A stretch of DNA of 64,000 nucleotides from Aquirhabdus sp. (GTDB taxonomy: Bacteria > Pseudomonadota > Gammaproteobacteria > Pseudomonadales > Moraxellaceae), in the NCBI GenBank assembly GCA_030149815.1, contig JASLHI010000012.1, forward strand, positions 91,317 through 155,316, read 5' to 3'. The notes under the pieces were generated by a model. That model ran no database searches. It was not told the DNA's origin and saw only the letters and a list, made by a program, of their open reading frames with translations. Of the stretch, positions 53,069 through 63,657 are shown in pieces. Position numbers and translations under genes: made by a program. Numbering within the stretch: position 1 is the stretch's first letter; each line of letters opens with the position of its first letter.

Positions 53069-56000
53069 TTATGCCAAAGTCTTATTACGTGCGATCTCAG
53101 CTTGAGACTCCAGCAAAAGATCGCTGATGTTTTCAAGCAAAATTTGCTCTTGGAATGGTTTACCCATATAGCCGTTCACACCAATACTATATGCACGTTC
53201 ACGATGTTTCTCACCTGTACGTGAAGTAATCATGATAATCGGCAAATAAGACAGTCTTGGGCTGTGACGTACTAATGTTGCCACCTCGAAACCGTCCATA
53301 CGCGGCATTTCGATATCGAGCAACATCAAATCTGGATGTGCATCTTCCAGCTTACTCATCGCATCAACACCATCTTTTGCTGCAATCACTTGATAGCCAT
53401 GACGTTCGAGCAAGCGCGTGGTGACTTTACGTACCGTCACAGAATCGTCGACCACCATGATAGTTTGTTTCTGTGCTACGCCAGCAGAAGCTGCTTTAAG
53501 CTCAGCTTGCGGTGCGCTTGTCCGCGCTACACTACCAGCAGAACGCGCCAATGCAACCAGATCAAGAATGATGACCACAGAACCATCACCGAGAATTGTG
53601 GCACCAGAAATACTGCCCACACTTGCTAATTGCGCACCAACAGGCTTAATCACCATCTCTTCGCGCGAACCAATCAACTGGTCGACCTGAATGGCAAAGC
53701 GCTGACCTTCATACTTAATTAACAATAAAGGCGATGGAATATTCTGACCATATAACGTCGGTGTATGAGCACCACCGATCAGTTCACCTAAATAACGTAG
53801 ACGGTAATCCTGACCATCTACTTTATAAGTCTGCTGATTAGACTGATAGAATTTTTCAAGCTCAGTGGTATTTACTCGAACAATACGTTCAATCTGAGAC
53901 AAAGACACTGCAAAAATACGATCACCCACACGAACACGCAATGCATCGGTAACAGCTACAGTCAATGGCAGACGCAATGTAAAGCACGTACCCTTACCTG
54001 CAGTCGAATCAACAGTAACCACACCACCTAATTGACGAATCTCACTCTGTACAACGTCCATACCAACGCCGCGACCAGAGATTTGGGTCACTGCTGCCGC
54101 TGTCGATAATCCAGCATGGAAAATAAACTGCATGATATCGTGATCAGTTTGTACAGTTTCCTCATCGATAATGCCGCGCTCAATCGCTTTACGACGTACA
54201 GCATCAACGTTGATTCCTCGACCATCATCCTGCAAGGTAATAATCACCTCACTACCTTCGCGCATGACCGATAAAGTAATCGTCCCCTTTTCTGGTTTCT
54301 GTTGTGACGCACGATCCGCAGGCGGTTCCATACCATGATCGACCGCATTACGTAGCATATGTTCCAGCGGTGCAACCATACGCTCCAAAACACTACGATC
54401 TAGTTCGCCTTCAGCATTCAGGATCACAAGCTCAACAGGTTTACCCAGTTCAGTCGCAGTCTGACGAACAACACGTTGCAAGCGAGGTACTAGACGAGAG
54501 AATGGAACCAGACGTGAACTCATCAGACCTTCTTGAAGCTCAGACTGAATCCGTGACTGTTGTAGCAATAAACTTTCAGAATCACGTGACTTCTCTATCA
54601 ATGTATTTCTAAAGTCTAACAAGTCAGATACTGACTCAGCTAATGATTTAGAAAGCTGATTAATCGAAGAATATTGATCCATTTCTAGCGGGTCAAAGTC
54701 TTGATATTGACCGCCGTCATGTTGGCTGACTTCATCTTGATGTCGTGCAATAATTTGCGACTCTAACTCACCATCCATACGACGCAATTGTTCTGCGATT
54801 TTCTGAATGGCCACACCCATTTCATCAACGGTATACGCGAAGCCTGTTAACTCCATTTCAATTCGCGCGCGGCTAATCGCATTCTCACCAGCCAAGTTGA
54901 TCATCTTTTCCATCAATGTTGCGGAAACACGTACCATCTCAGTTGAAGAAACTTCTGACTCATGTTTTTTCGGAAATAAGCCTGTTGTTGGAGGTAAACC
55001 AGAATCATCACTATGCGTAATGATCGTCTCAGCCTGAGGAGCAGCGACTGTTTTAGTAACAGGTTTTACAGTTTCAACTGTCTTCGTGGCTTCTATTTCA
55101 TGAACGACGGCAGGTTTGGCTTGGGTAGCTGCAATCAATAGTGCTGGATCTTTACGGAATAACTTCAGCGCATCAATCAAAGCAGTAGGCATTTGTGGAC
55201 GTTCGCCGCGATCAAGCACCGCAATCGCATCCGCCAGCCAGTCATGACTTTGATTCAATAACTGACCAATTGCAGGAGAAACCTCCTTCTTACCAAGTGC
55301 TAAATCCTCATAAACAAATTCCATTTCATGAGACAAATCACCCAATGAATCAATCCCAGCCATCCGAGCACCACCTTTGAAGGTGTGGAGATTACGCTGT
55401 AAATCTTGCAGTAATTTTTTATGACTTGGATCACTGGTCTGGCTTGAACCCTTCAGCCATTTCGCCAATTGAGTACTGGTGAGATCAATAATTTCTCCAG
55501 CTTCATCCAAGAAAATTTCTAATACATCAGGATCAGGCGCATTGCCCTCATCCCATGCCTCAGCCAAGACCTGCATTTGCCCCACGACTGGAAGCTCAGG
55601 CGCAGCATCAACAATAGGTGCTGGCTGTGGTATTGGCTTAGCTGGCTCAATAATTTCAACTTTAGGTGCAACAACTGCTTGCTCTACAACAGGTGTTGGT
55701 GCAACTGGTGTTTCAACCTTGGAAGAAGTCGCACCCACATTACGATTAGAATCCATCAAATCAAAATAGCTTTGTAATACTGTGATATCACGAGACTTAA
55801 TATATTGCTGTAATGTCGAAGTTTCTGTCGGTGTAAAAAATGACTTTTGAGATTGAGCCAATTGATCAACTTGCTGTGCAACTTGATCTTGTGCATGACG
55901 TAAAAAACGAACAAGCACTTCTGGGGTTTTCTCATTATTTTCGACTAAGCGTTCATAAACAGTTTCAAGCTCATGCGTATAGTCACCTAGACTTTCAACA

Positions 56001-59000
56001 CGCGCCATACGTGCACCACCTTTCAAGGTATGCATGTGACGTTGTAACGCTTTTAAAGGCTCTTTATCTTTGGTGTTGACAGTCCAGCTTGTAAAACTTT
56101 GATCAATTTCTTGAACCAGCTCCTCAGCTTCTTCCATGAACACTTCAAGTAGTTCTAAATCATTTTCACTGTCGATCGGATATTCAAAACTTGCAGCGCT
56201 TTTTGGAGCTTCTGCTACAGTTTTTACTTCCTGTACCTGAGCAACTGGCTCTACAACCTCTTGTTGTGCTTGTGCTAGAGGTTTAGATTCAGATGGAGTT
56301 TGTTGCTGCCAATACTCTAAACGTGCAATAACAGAATCTTCAGCCTTAACCTGAATACTGGCAGCCAGCGCATCGAACATCCGCGTTAAAGCCGCGTGTC
56401 CAGACAATAAATCATCCGCCAAAGTATCGTGATCAATATGAAGCACTGCTGGATAAGCAAGTAAGTGTTGATATGCATGCTGTAATGATTTTACCAATGA
56501 AGTCAGTGGTGCAATTGGCACATGAACGACAGCATCAGACAGCTTCACCATCTGAGTATTTAACTCGGCGATATGCGCTAAAGCATCAGCTTCAGACAAA
56601 CGCTCTTTTAATGTCCATTCAGCATCTAGCACATCATCGATACCGATATCCATCAACTCAGTCACCAATCCAGTAAATACTGGTTCTGGTTCATCAGCCG
56701 CGGCATCACCTTTTTTAGGCATTAATGCTTCGACACGATCAATAAACGCATAGCTCGCTTCATCTAGAGCAGGCATTTTGCCTTCTTTCAATAAGTTCAC
56801 TTGAGACGTCGTCAATCGATCGAGATCCACCAGCGCATCGATATGCGCATCCGTCATTGCAACGTGTTCACGCATTAGCCGTTTACACTCATGCTCCATC
56901 ACATGTGCAAGCTGATAAATAGACTCAATACCAGTCATCCCCGCACTACCGCGTAGGGTATGTAAAGCGCGCAACAACACATCAGTCGTCAAAACTTGAT
57001 GATTTCCTGCAACCAAATTCACTTTAACAAAAGCGCGAATATCGTCTAAATATCCTTCGGCCTCACTCACAAATATTTCAAGAAGTTGAGGATCTAGCTC
57101 ATCAATGGATACTTCTTTCTTTGTGCTTACTGGAGCAGCAACAGCTTCAGCCTTAATAGGTTCAGCAGCAACAAACTCTTGTGCAGAGTCTTGACTATTT
57201 AACACTGCAGTAAGGGCATCAAAATCTTCAAGCAAGAATTGCTCATCATCCAAAACTGGAATATCAGAATATCCCTCATCAGCTTTTTGAATGACATTCT
57301 GAATTTGTGTGGCACTAACATCATGCCCAGCTTGAAGCAGCCAAGCCGTATGAATAATCGGTAATAGATTAATACTTGGTGCACGCGCTGCGGCAAAGTC
57401 TTCCACAAGACTTGGTATGATTGCGACAACCTCACCAACCAATTGTACAATGCTTTGTGTTGCCGCAATTGAGTGTTCCAATACGCTATTCAATAAGCGT
57501 TCGATTGACCACGCAAGCTCAGCAGATGCATGCGCACCCACCATTCGCCCAGAACCTTTTAAGGTGTGGAAATTGCGGCGAATAACTTTTAATGCAGCTT
57601 CATTTTCGAATTTGACAGCCCATTGCGGAAAATGCTCATTCAACTCAAGTAGAACATCACCCGCTTCTTCTAAGAAAATCTCACGAATCTCAGCATCTTG
57701 ATCAAAATCATCCAGTGGTAATGCTTTAGGTGCTTGATCACTTAACAAGTGAATAGGAAGTGCTTGATTCGAAGCGTTTACTTGATCCTTATTCTTCGCA
57801 ACATTATCTTTTGCGACGATCTCAACAGGCGATTCATCCGCATCTACTGACTCATCTTCAACAACACGATCCACATTAGCAACTGGGGTTTCACTTTCAA
57901 TCACGCCACGTGAATGAATCAATGCATCAGCATTTGATATCCAAGTCGCAATTTTTTGACGCATTTCTGGGGTGTTTGAACGTTTTTCTTTATAACTTTC
58001 AATCAAAATTGGCGCAGCTGTATACACACTTTCAATCAGTTGTGTCATTGCGTGATTTGGTTGAACGCTATGATCCAACAATCGATTCAATAAACTCTCA
58101 ATCGACCACGCGAGCTCTCCAACTGTACGCGCACCGACCATCCGTCCAGAACCTTTTAGGGTATGAAAAGCACGACGCGTCTCTTTTAACGAAGCTTCAT
58201 CTTTAAAATCCGCTTTCCATTTTGGATAATACGTTGCAATCGACTCTAAAACTTCTTCCGTCTCTTCAATAAAGATTTCACGAATTTCATCATCTTGTTC
58301 AAAATCATCATTATAAGGATTATCAGAAAGTTCAACTGCTGACACAGCCACACTATCTACAACAGGTGCAACTGCTGGCAACACCTTAGTTTCAGACTCA
58401 GGAATAGCATCAGTGCTTTCATTTTGAATCGCAATATGATCCAAAACTGCAGTAGTTGTTTCATCGTGATATAACTTTTCACCACCTGCAGGTGTAGGCT
58501 CTACTCCACCACGTGGTTTTTTAAACTCTTTCAGCGTTTCTTCAGCAAGAGTAAGAATCTTATCATCTTGATATTGGCCCGCGAGTTGATCTAAGTAATA
58601 TTCAATCGATGAAATTAACTGGGCCAATAAATCAGTTTGTTTCCAATGTGGAATATATTTTTCTTTTAAAATTGTTGACTTAAGTGCAGAAACTGTATGC
58701 TTGAGCAAATCAGCTGCTCGTGGCAAACTCAGCATTGTAAAAGCGCCGCCCACCATTTTAAGTAAATCAGGGACGGCAGCCAATGTCGCAACATCTCGAC
58801 GACTTTGATGATAGCTCGCTAGAGCGGCCTTAATTTTCTCAAGTGCAGTCCGCGACTCACGTACCGCAGCGTGTCGTGCATCCTCAATGATGCCACCACC
58901 TGTCGACTTATCCGATTGAGAGGTCATATCAATCGTTTGTTTAATTTTATCTGCGAGCTGATTCAAATCCACAGCAAAACGATCAATAACTTGTGGCTCA

Positions 59001-60031
59001 GCATTATACTCAGCAATAAGTTGGTGTAACTTTGCTTCTGTATCCTTCGCCAAAGGGTGCCAACCAGACGCTTCGAGTAGACGTGTAGCTTCTCGCAATG
59101 AAATTGCGGCGGTATTGCGATTGATCGCTAAACCATCACGTGCCGCAAGTACTTGCTGTAACGCAGAATCTAATAAACGATTCGACACTTCGCCCAATTC
59201 AGGTAAATCCAACCCATATAATTGACGAAGTTGAGATACCTCAGGATTAGAAATCTTTTGTGGATCAAGGGAAAGAAGCAGATCACCTAGCAGCGCATGA
59301 TTCGATTCTGATTCGGTTTTATCGGCAATAACAAGTGCGCGTTCAAGCTTAATCAATAATGGACGTATCTTCTCTGGATCTGACAAAGACCCGTTACTGA
59401 CGGCCTGATGAAATATAGTTGCGACATCCCAAATCACTGATTCAATACGACTTTGAGCACTCAACTTTAGCAGTGAAGCAACTCGTGTAAAATCAGCCAG
59501 TGTCTGCTCTGATACATTTCCTCCTAGCCAAACTGCTAATAGATATTGATAGGCTTGGGTTAACTTTTCATATTGTGGTGCAGTACGATTTTGCGCCGAG
59601 AATTCTTTATCTAATAATGAAAAATCTGGAGTAAATGATAATTTTTTATGAATTGGCTCGTTGAGAAGTAAACCATTGAGAAGCTCTACCTGCGCATAGA
59701 CAACCGCAGGGCGACTGCTTTTTGTTCGTTGTAAATGATCAAGCTCTTCCGCTAACAAATCTAATGTTCGATTAATATCAGTCTCTACATTAGAGAGTTT
59801 TAATTTTCCATCGACAACAGCTTGTAAAATCTTTTCCAGTACTTCAGATAACACCAACGTCTCAGTCAACTGCGCGATATGCAAAGTCCCACTGACTTGA
59901 TGCAAGCCATCACAAGCAAGCTGTAAAGAAAATGGCGTCTGCTCTAGAAGACTAGACTTCACCTTTTGTAGGGTTTCATCTAAGGCATCTTTGACCCAAT
60001 CTAGTGCGATATAAGACTGTTGGAGACTCAT
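53069..60031 (-). CDS. chpA: ChpA, hybrid chemosensory histidine kinase of type IV pili
   Basis: A 2320-residue CheA-type hybrid kinase that controls type IV pilus motility. Five phosphotransfer domains have the acceptor His in HTLKG/HTFKG/HTLRG motifs at residues 623, 822, 1024, 1334 and 1549. Two N-terminal regions look like degenerate phosphotransfer domains (GLHQVSGTLH near 44; MVGGAFTML near 428, no His). The ATPase has the N box HMLRNAVDHGM near 1896, DDGRGI near 1939 and GRGVGMDV near 1988. A CheW-like domain follows (about 2034-2170), then a receiver with VDDS near 2195 and LLDIEMPRMDG near 2239. Order and number resemble Pseudomonas ChpA. The start overlaps the previous small gene (ATGA). 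Confidence 0.96.
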   Translation of the reverse strand: MSLQQSYIALDWVKDALDETLQKVKSSLLEQTPFSLQLACDGLHQVSGTLHIAQLTETLVLSEVLEKILQAVVDGKLKLSNVETDINRTLDLLAEELDHLQRTKSSRPAVVYAQVELLNGLLLNEPIHKKLSFTPDFSLLDKEFSAQNRTAPQYEKLTQAYQYLLAVWLGGNVSEQTLADFTRVASLLKLSAQSRIESVIWDVATIFHQAVSNGSLSDPEKIRPLLIKLERALVIADKTESESNHALLGDLLLSLDPQKISNPEVSQLRQLYGLDLPELGEVSNRLLDSALQQVLAARDGLAINRNTAAISLREATRLLEASGWHPLAKDTEAKLHQLIAEYNAEPQVIDRFAVDLNQLADKIKQTIDMTSQSDKSTGGGIIEDARHAAVRESRTALEKIKAALASYHQSRRDVATLAAVPDLLKMVGGAFTMLSLPRAADLLKHTVSALKSTILKEKYIPHWKQTDLLAQLISSIEYYLDQLAGQYQDDKILTLAEETLKEFKKPRGGVEPTPAGGEKLYHDETTTAVLDHIAIQNESTDAIPESETKVLPAVAPVVDSVAVSAVELSDNPYNDDFEQDDEIREIFIEETEEVLESIATYYPKWKADFKDEASLKETRRAFHTLKGSGRMVGARTVGELAWSIESLLNRLLDHSVQPNHAMTQLIESVYTAAPILIESYKEKRSNTPEMRQKIATWISNADALIHSRGVIESETPVANVDRVVEDESVDADESPVEIVAKDNVAKNKDQVNASNQALPIHLLSDQAPKALPLDDFDQDAEIREIFLEEAGDVLLELNEHFPQWAVKFENEAALKVIRRNFHTLKGSGRMVGAHASAELAWSIERLLNSVLEHSIAATQSIVQLVGEVVAIIPSLVEDFAAARAPSINLLPIIHTAWLLQAGHDVSATQIQNVIQKADEGYSDIPVLDDEQFLLEDFDALTAVLNSQDSAQEFVAAEPIKAEAVAAPVSTKKEVSIDELDPQLLEIFVSEAEGYLDDIRAFVKVNLVAGNHQVLTTDVLLRALHTLRGSAGMTGIESIYQLAHVMEHECKRLMREHVAMTDAHIDALVDLDRLTTSQVNLLKEGKMPALDEASYAFIDRVEALMPKKGDAAADEPEPVFTGLVTELMDIGIDDVLDAEWTLKERLSEADALAHIAELNTQMVKLSDAVVHVPIAPLTSLVKSLQHAYQHLLAYPAVLHIDHDTLADDLLSGHAALTRMFDALAASIQVKAEDSVIARLEYWQQQTPSESKPLAQAQQEVVEPVAQVQEVKTVAEAPKSAASFEYPIDSENDLELLEVFMEEAEELVQEIDQSFTSWTVNTKDKEPLKALQRHMHTLKGGARMARVESLGDYTHELETVYERLVENNEKTPEVLVRFLRHAQDQVAQQVDQLAQSQKSFFTPTETSTLQQYIKSRDITVLQSYFDLMDSNRNVGATSSKVETPVAPTPVVEQAVVAPKVEIIEPAKPIPQPAPIVDAAPELPVVGQMQVLAEAWDEGNAPDPDVLEIFLDEAGEIIDLTSTQLAKWLKGSSQTSDPSHKKLLQDLQRNLHTFKGGARMAGIDSLGDLSHEMEFVYEDLALGKKEVSPAIGQLLNQSHDWLADAIAVLDRGERPQMPTALIDALKLFRKDPALLIAATQAKPAVVHEIEATKTVETVKPVTKTVAAPQAETIITHSDDSGLPPTTGLFPKKHESEVSSTEMVRVSATLMEKMINLAGENAISRARIEMELTGFAYTVDEMGVAIQKIAEQLRRMDGELESQIIARHQDEVSQHDGGQYQDFDPLEMDQYSSINQLSKSLAESVSDLLDFRNTLIEKSRDSESLLLQQSRIQSELQEGLMSSRLVPFSRLVPRLQRVVRQTATELGKPVELVILNAEGELDRSVLERMVAPLEHMLRNAVDHGMEPPADRASQQKPEKGTITLSVMREGSEVIITLQDDGRGINVDAVRRKAIERGIIDEETVQTDHDIMQFIFHAGLSTAAAVTQISGRGVGMDVVQSEIRQLGGVVTVDSTAGKGTCFTLRLPLTVAVTDALRVRVGDRIFAVSLSQIERIVRVNTTELEKFYQSNQQTYKVDGQDYRLRYLGELIGGAHTPTLYGQNIPSPLLLIKYEGQRFAIQVDQLIGSREEMVIKPVGAQLASVGSISGATILGDGSVVIILDLVALARSAGSVARTSAPQAELKAASAGVAQKQTIMVVDDSVTVRKVTTRLLERHGYQVIAAKDGVDAMSKLEDAHPDLMLLDIEMPRMDGFEVATLVRHSPRLSYLPIIMITSRTGEKHRERAYSIGVNGYMGKPFQEQILLENISDLLLESQAEIARNKTLA

Positions 60032-60276
60032 AATATTTTGCTCTTAATACGATTATCCATCCATAGAGACCAAAGTACACCTTGGCTCAACATTTGTTTC
60101 TGTATGATTTGTTTCTGTATAGTTTGTTGAAGTTGAATAAGAAGCACCCATAACAGACGAAGCTGCTGACTAGATTTCGTCGCGAAATCTAGTCCCACTT
60201 TCTTATATTGTAAAGTCGACAAAACCAAGTAACGATTTAGATACCTATCGTTATGATTATATTTTGACTCGCTCAT
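60028..60276 (-). CDS. Hypothetical small protein between pilK and chpA, 82 residues
   Basis: The frame starts inside the end of pilK (about 20-base overlap) and its TGA overlaps the chpA start codon (ATGA), so it is placed like a translationally coupled gene. The product has a hydrophobic stretch (LRLLWVLLIQLQQ) followed by the repeat IQKQ-IIQKQ, encoded by two copies of a 14-base repeat in the DNA. A 10-bp perfect hairpin lies in the frame. No family is recognised; it may be only a leader that links the two genes. Confidence 0.4.
   Translation of the reverse strand: MSESKYNHNDRYLNRYLVLSTLQYKKVGLDFATKSSQQLRLLWVLLIQLQQTIQKQIIQKQMLSQGVLWSLWMDNRIKSKIL
60170..60192. repeat. Perfect 23-bp stem-loop upstream of chpA
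   Basis: CTAGATTTCG-TCG-CGAAATCTAG, 10-bp arms around a three-base loop, with no T run. It lies 139 bases before the chpA start and could be an mRNA-processing or regulatory structure within the operon. Confidence 0.7.
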
Positions 60277-61147
60277 ACGCCAACGTCCCTGCATGTTTGA
60301 CTCTTTTCATGGCTGGATGATCCCAATCCGCCATTTCTCCAGGTCCTAAAACGAGCAACCCGCCCCGATCTAACCGCTGAACTAATGCATCTAAAATATC
60401 TCGTCGATCAAATTGACGAAAATAGATCAGGACATTCTGACAAAAAATAACTTGTAGCTTTCTAAAGGGAGCACTACCCGTATCCATTAAATTAAACCGG
60501 TGAAAAAAAACACGCTCGCGTAAACGATCACCAATATGCCAATCTTGAGTCGTCATAGATGCAGCATGTACAGTAGTCTTCACTTGTGTTTTAGGTAGAG
60601 CTATACAATATTCACGATATTTCGCTGGAATTTTTTCCGCTTTACGCCATGAATACAATCCTTTGCGCGCTATGTTCAATACAGATTCACTGATATCGCT
60701 AGCCATGATGCTAAACCCATGTTGGGCATGTATATCAGCAATCATTGCCAACGACCAAGTTTCTTCACCCGTTGAACACCCTACACTCCATATATGAACA
60801 GCACCCTCAAAATGAGGTAATTTCTGTTCAAGTAACTCATAAGAAGGTAGATGACGAAAAAAAGCGGTCTCATGAACAACTAAGTCCTCTACGAGCTGCT
60901 GCCACTCCGAAGAGTGAACTTGCACCAGATGATAATACGACATGACATCAAGCCCGCATAACTTCATCCTTTCCCTGACACGTCGCTCAAACAAACTACG
61001 TTGAATTTCAGGCAACACCATGCCAATCCTTGACTCAATTAATGAGTGCCACAAGGCCGACTGTTCTTCATCAAATGCTTCATGAGATTGACCAGCATAA
61101 GCAACTGCTGCTTCTGCTGGATCTGATTTTATTTCGGATAACTTCAC
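60257..61147 (-). CDS. pilK: PilK, CheR-type chemoreceptor methyltransferase
   Basis: A 296-residue CheR-family enzyme that methylates glutamates of the receptor PilJ using SAM. The N-terminal helical domain (RIGMVLPEIQRSLFERRVRERM) is followed by VVHETAFFRHLPSYELL and the SAM motif IWSVGCSTGEETWSLAM. ASDIS and the VIFCQNVLIYF motif follow near 230. It lies 19 bases after pilJ on the same strand, as in Pseudomonas. Confidence 0.94.
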   Translation of the reverse strand: MKLSEIKSDPAEAAVAYAGQSHEAFDEEQSALWHSLIESRIGMVLPEIQRSLFERRVRERMKLCGLDVMSYYHLVQVHSSEWQQLVEDLVVHETAFFRHLPSYELLEQKLPHFEGAVHIWSVGCSTGEETWSLAMIADIHAQHGFSIMASDISESVLNIARKGLYSWRKAEKIPAKYREYCIALPKTQVKTTVHAASMTTQDWHIGDRLRERVFFHRFNLMDTGSAPFRKLQVIFCQNVLIYFRQFDRRDILDALVQRLDRGGLLVLGPGEMADWDHPAMKRVKHAGTLAYERVKI

Positions 61148-61166
61148 GATATATACCGCCAGTCGA

Positions 61167-63296
61167 TTAACTTGCAGTCATTTCATCAGGAAGTTTGAAG
61201 CCTGAAACAGATTCACGTAAGTTTGAAGCCATATCTGCCAGATTACCAATTGAGTTTGCTGTCGCCATTGTACCTGCAGTGGTTTTCGTCGTAATTTCTT
61301 GAATAACATTCATCGTATTTGAAATATGACCCGCTGACGCAGCCTGTTGACGAGCTTCTGAGGAGATGTTTTGAATCAAGTCAGCCAATGTTCTAGAAAC
61401 GCGCTGTACCTCATCCAGAGCCACACCCGCATCCTGAGCCAAGCCAGCACCACGAATAACCTCACTCGTAGTTTGTTCCATAGAAATAACAGCTTCGTTG
61501 GTATCACTTTGAATAGCCTTAACCAAGCCTTCAATCTGCTTAGTCGCACCAGCTGAACGCTCAGCCAAACGTTGAACTTCGTCAGCAACCACCGCAAATC
61601 CACGTCCAGCCTCACCAGCCATCGACGCCTGAATCGCAGCATTCAACGCAAGAATGTTGGTTTGGTCAGCAATGTCATTAATCAGAGAAACGATATCACC
61701 AATTTCTTGCGATGACTCACCAAGACGTTTAATACGTTTCGCAGTTTCTTGAATCTGATCGCGAATAATGTTCATACCTTCAATTGAACGTTGAACCACA
61801 TCACCACCATTCACAGCAATACCCACAGAACGTTCCGCAACCGCAGCAGACTCAATCGCATTCATCGAAACTTGGTCAATTGAAACCGCAATTTCGTTGA
61901 CCGCTGCAGAAGCTCCTGCAATCTCTTGTGCTTGATGCTCGGAAGCGTCGGCCAAATGCATCGCAGTCATCTGAGTTTCTTGAGATGAACCCGCAACTTG
62001 TAAAGCTGTGGTATTAATCGCAGAAACCAACAACCGCAACTGGTCGATCGCAAAGTTTACCGAGTCAGCAATCGCACCAGTAAAATCCTCAGATACAGTC
62101 GCATTTACAGTCAAATCACCATCTGCAAGGTCACCCAACTCATCCAACAGACGCAAAATCGCTGTTTGGTTACGTTCGCTTTCAGCTTGCATTTCACGTG
62201 CGCGTTCAGCTTCTTTATGTGCTTCAGCCATTGCACGCTCTTGGTCAATACGTGAACGCATTGAGAACATGCGAACTAACGCATAAGCCACGCCAATCAA
62301 ACCTAGAATCATCAAAGCACTAGGAAAAACTGAACGATATTTATTTTGCACAGCTTCGGTCAAAGTACCCAACTGCCCTTGAAGTGTTGCAGACGACGAA
62401 TAAAGCTGCTTACCAGTATCACGAACCTGAGTAATTTGCGGAGAACTAATAAACATCTTCGCAGCAGATGGTTTCAAAACATCATTATAAATCTTAGAGA
62501 CTTCTTCCAAAGACTTACGTTCAGCAGGGTTAGAAATAACATCAATCCCTAGGCTCGAATCACCTTTAAGCTGACCATTCAACACTTTACCAAATTGTTG
62601 AGTATCATCAGAGAAGCCAGACGCTGAAGAAATAGCAGTGTCATCACCAGACAACACTACAGTAATCGCTTTCAAAATACGCTCAGATAACAATACTTGA
62701 TCACGAACAAATGCAACCTGTAGAGCAGATGCGTTCGACTTAATCATTCGATCACTGATTTTATTATAGCTATCCTGTATCAAAGGAGCCGCATCACGGA
62801 TCTGAACACCTACATCATGAACATCATTCACAACTTCTTCATTACTCAACATATCCGTCACAGCTTGGTTAGTACTACTCCAAGCCTTAAGAACAGTCGT
62901 CATATCCTCACTAGTTGTACCATAATTGGCTTTCAAGCTATCTAAACGCTCCCCGAACTTAGCCTGAGAAACTGCTAATCGCTTAAACGCCTGACCACCA
63001 CGTCCTGTTGATGCCTCACTCGCGTTTTTAGCGATCTGCTCGGATAAAACGCGTAAATCACCCACATCATGAATCATCTGGTTACTTTTTGGCACGGTAT
63101 AAATCAAGTAAGCGAGCGACGATATGACCAATAAAGTTGATACAGCAGCCAAAAACAACAAAGGTCGGACACGTTTTGCATCACCAAAGGTACTCGCAGT
63201 ACGATCCACATAATTCGTCACGCGCTGTTTGAATGCAGAGGCTTTTAAACTCACCGCATTTTTACTTATTTTCGTCTTTACAACATTAGAACTCAT
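61167..63296 (-). CDS. pilJ: PilJ, methyl-accepting chemoreceptor of type IV pili
   Basis: About 709 residues. It has a cytoplasmic N-terminus, TM1 ([23 protein letters not shown]), a periplasmic helical sensor with two PilJ-type halves, and TM2 near 330 ([18 protein letters not shown]). A HAMP-like linker ([21 protein letters not shown]) is followed by a signalling domain with the hairpin [17 protein letters not shown]. The tip normally reads [12 protein letters not shown]; here it is [10 protein letters not shown], a PilJ variant. ATG 63296 has GGAG 8 bases upstream; a GTG at 63305 is possible. Confidence 0.95.
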   Translation of the reverse strand: MSSNVVKTKISKNAVSLKASAFKQRVTNYVDRTASTFGDAKRVRPLLFLAAVSTLLVISSLAYLIYTVPKSNQMIHDVGDLRVLSEQIAKNASEASTGRGGQAFKRLAVSQAKFGERLDSLKANYGTTSEDMTTVLKAWSSTNQAVTDMLSNEEVVNDVHDVGVQIRDAAPLIQDSYNKISDRMIKSNASALQVAFVRDQVLLSERILKAITVVLSGDDTAISSASGFSDDTQQFGKVLNGQLKGDSSLGIDVISNPAERKSLEEVSKIYNDVLKPSAAKMFISSPQITQVRDTGKQLYSSSATLQGQLGTLTEAVQNKYRSVFPSALMILGLIGVAYALVRMFSMRSRIDQERAMAEAHKEAERAREMQAESERNQTAILRLLDELGDLADGDLTVNATVSEDFTGAIADSVNFAIDQLRLLVSAINTTALQVAGSSQETQMTAMHLADASEHQAQEIAGASAAVNEIAVSIDQVSMNAIESAAVAERSVGIAVNGGDVVQRSIEGMNIIRDQIQETAKRIKRLGESSQEIGDIVSLINDIADQTNILALNAAIQASMAGEAGRGFAVVADEVQRLAERSAGATKQIEGLVKAIQSDTNEAVISMEQTTSEVIRGAGLAQDAGVALDEVQRVSRTLADLIQNISSEARQQAASAGHISNTMNVIQEITTKTTAGTMATANSIGNLADMASNLRESVSGFKLPDEMTAS

Positions 63297-63464
63297 CGCA
63301 ACCACTCCATATTTATCGCATTGAGTTTATATCCATGCCTCAACCGACGTGAACTCAAGAGCATCTTTGAACACAAATTCAATTGATCGCTCAAACTTTG
63401 AATCACCACCTACCGCACGAAACATGCATCTAAATCAAATCCAAACCTTATGCTGCACACAACA

Positions 63465-63657
63465 CTATAAACTTGCATTCAAATACCGCGGATCAACAGC
63501 AAGCCTACTCAACATAAAAATATGCCAATTTTGTTCAGCACGTTTAAAACCACCCTGCAAATACAGATGCATACCTACTGGAACATCTGCAACTTGGGCA
63601 CTGTAAGAGGCCTTATTAAAATGTTGAATCCCCAAACCCTCATCAACCAAGTTGATC
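63465..63657 (-). pseudogene. pilI: PilI (CheW-like) C-terminal fragment, cut by the sequence junction
   Basis: The last ~63 residues match the C-terminus of the pilus CheW protein PilI (VDEGLGIQHF aligned with VDEVFGMQHF of Pseudomonas PilI, then QGGFKRAEQNWHIFMLSRLAV). It ends 168 bases before the pilJ start, as expected for pilI-pilJ. The upstream two thirds of the gene are absent. Instead the frame continues into foreign high-G+C sequence at about 63657. The real gene is probably intact in the organism. Confidence 0.85.
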
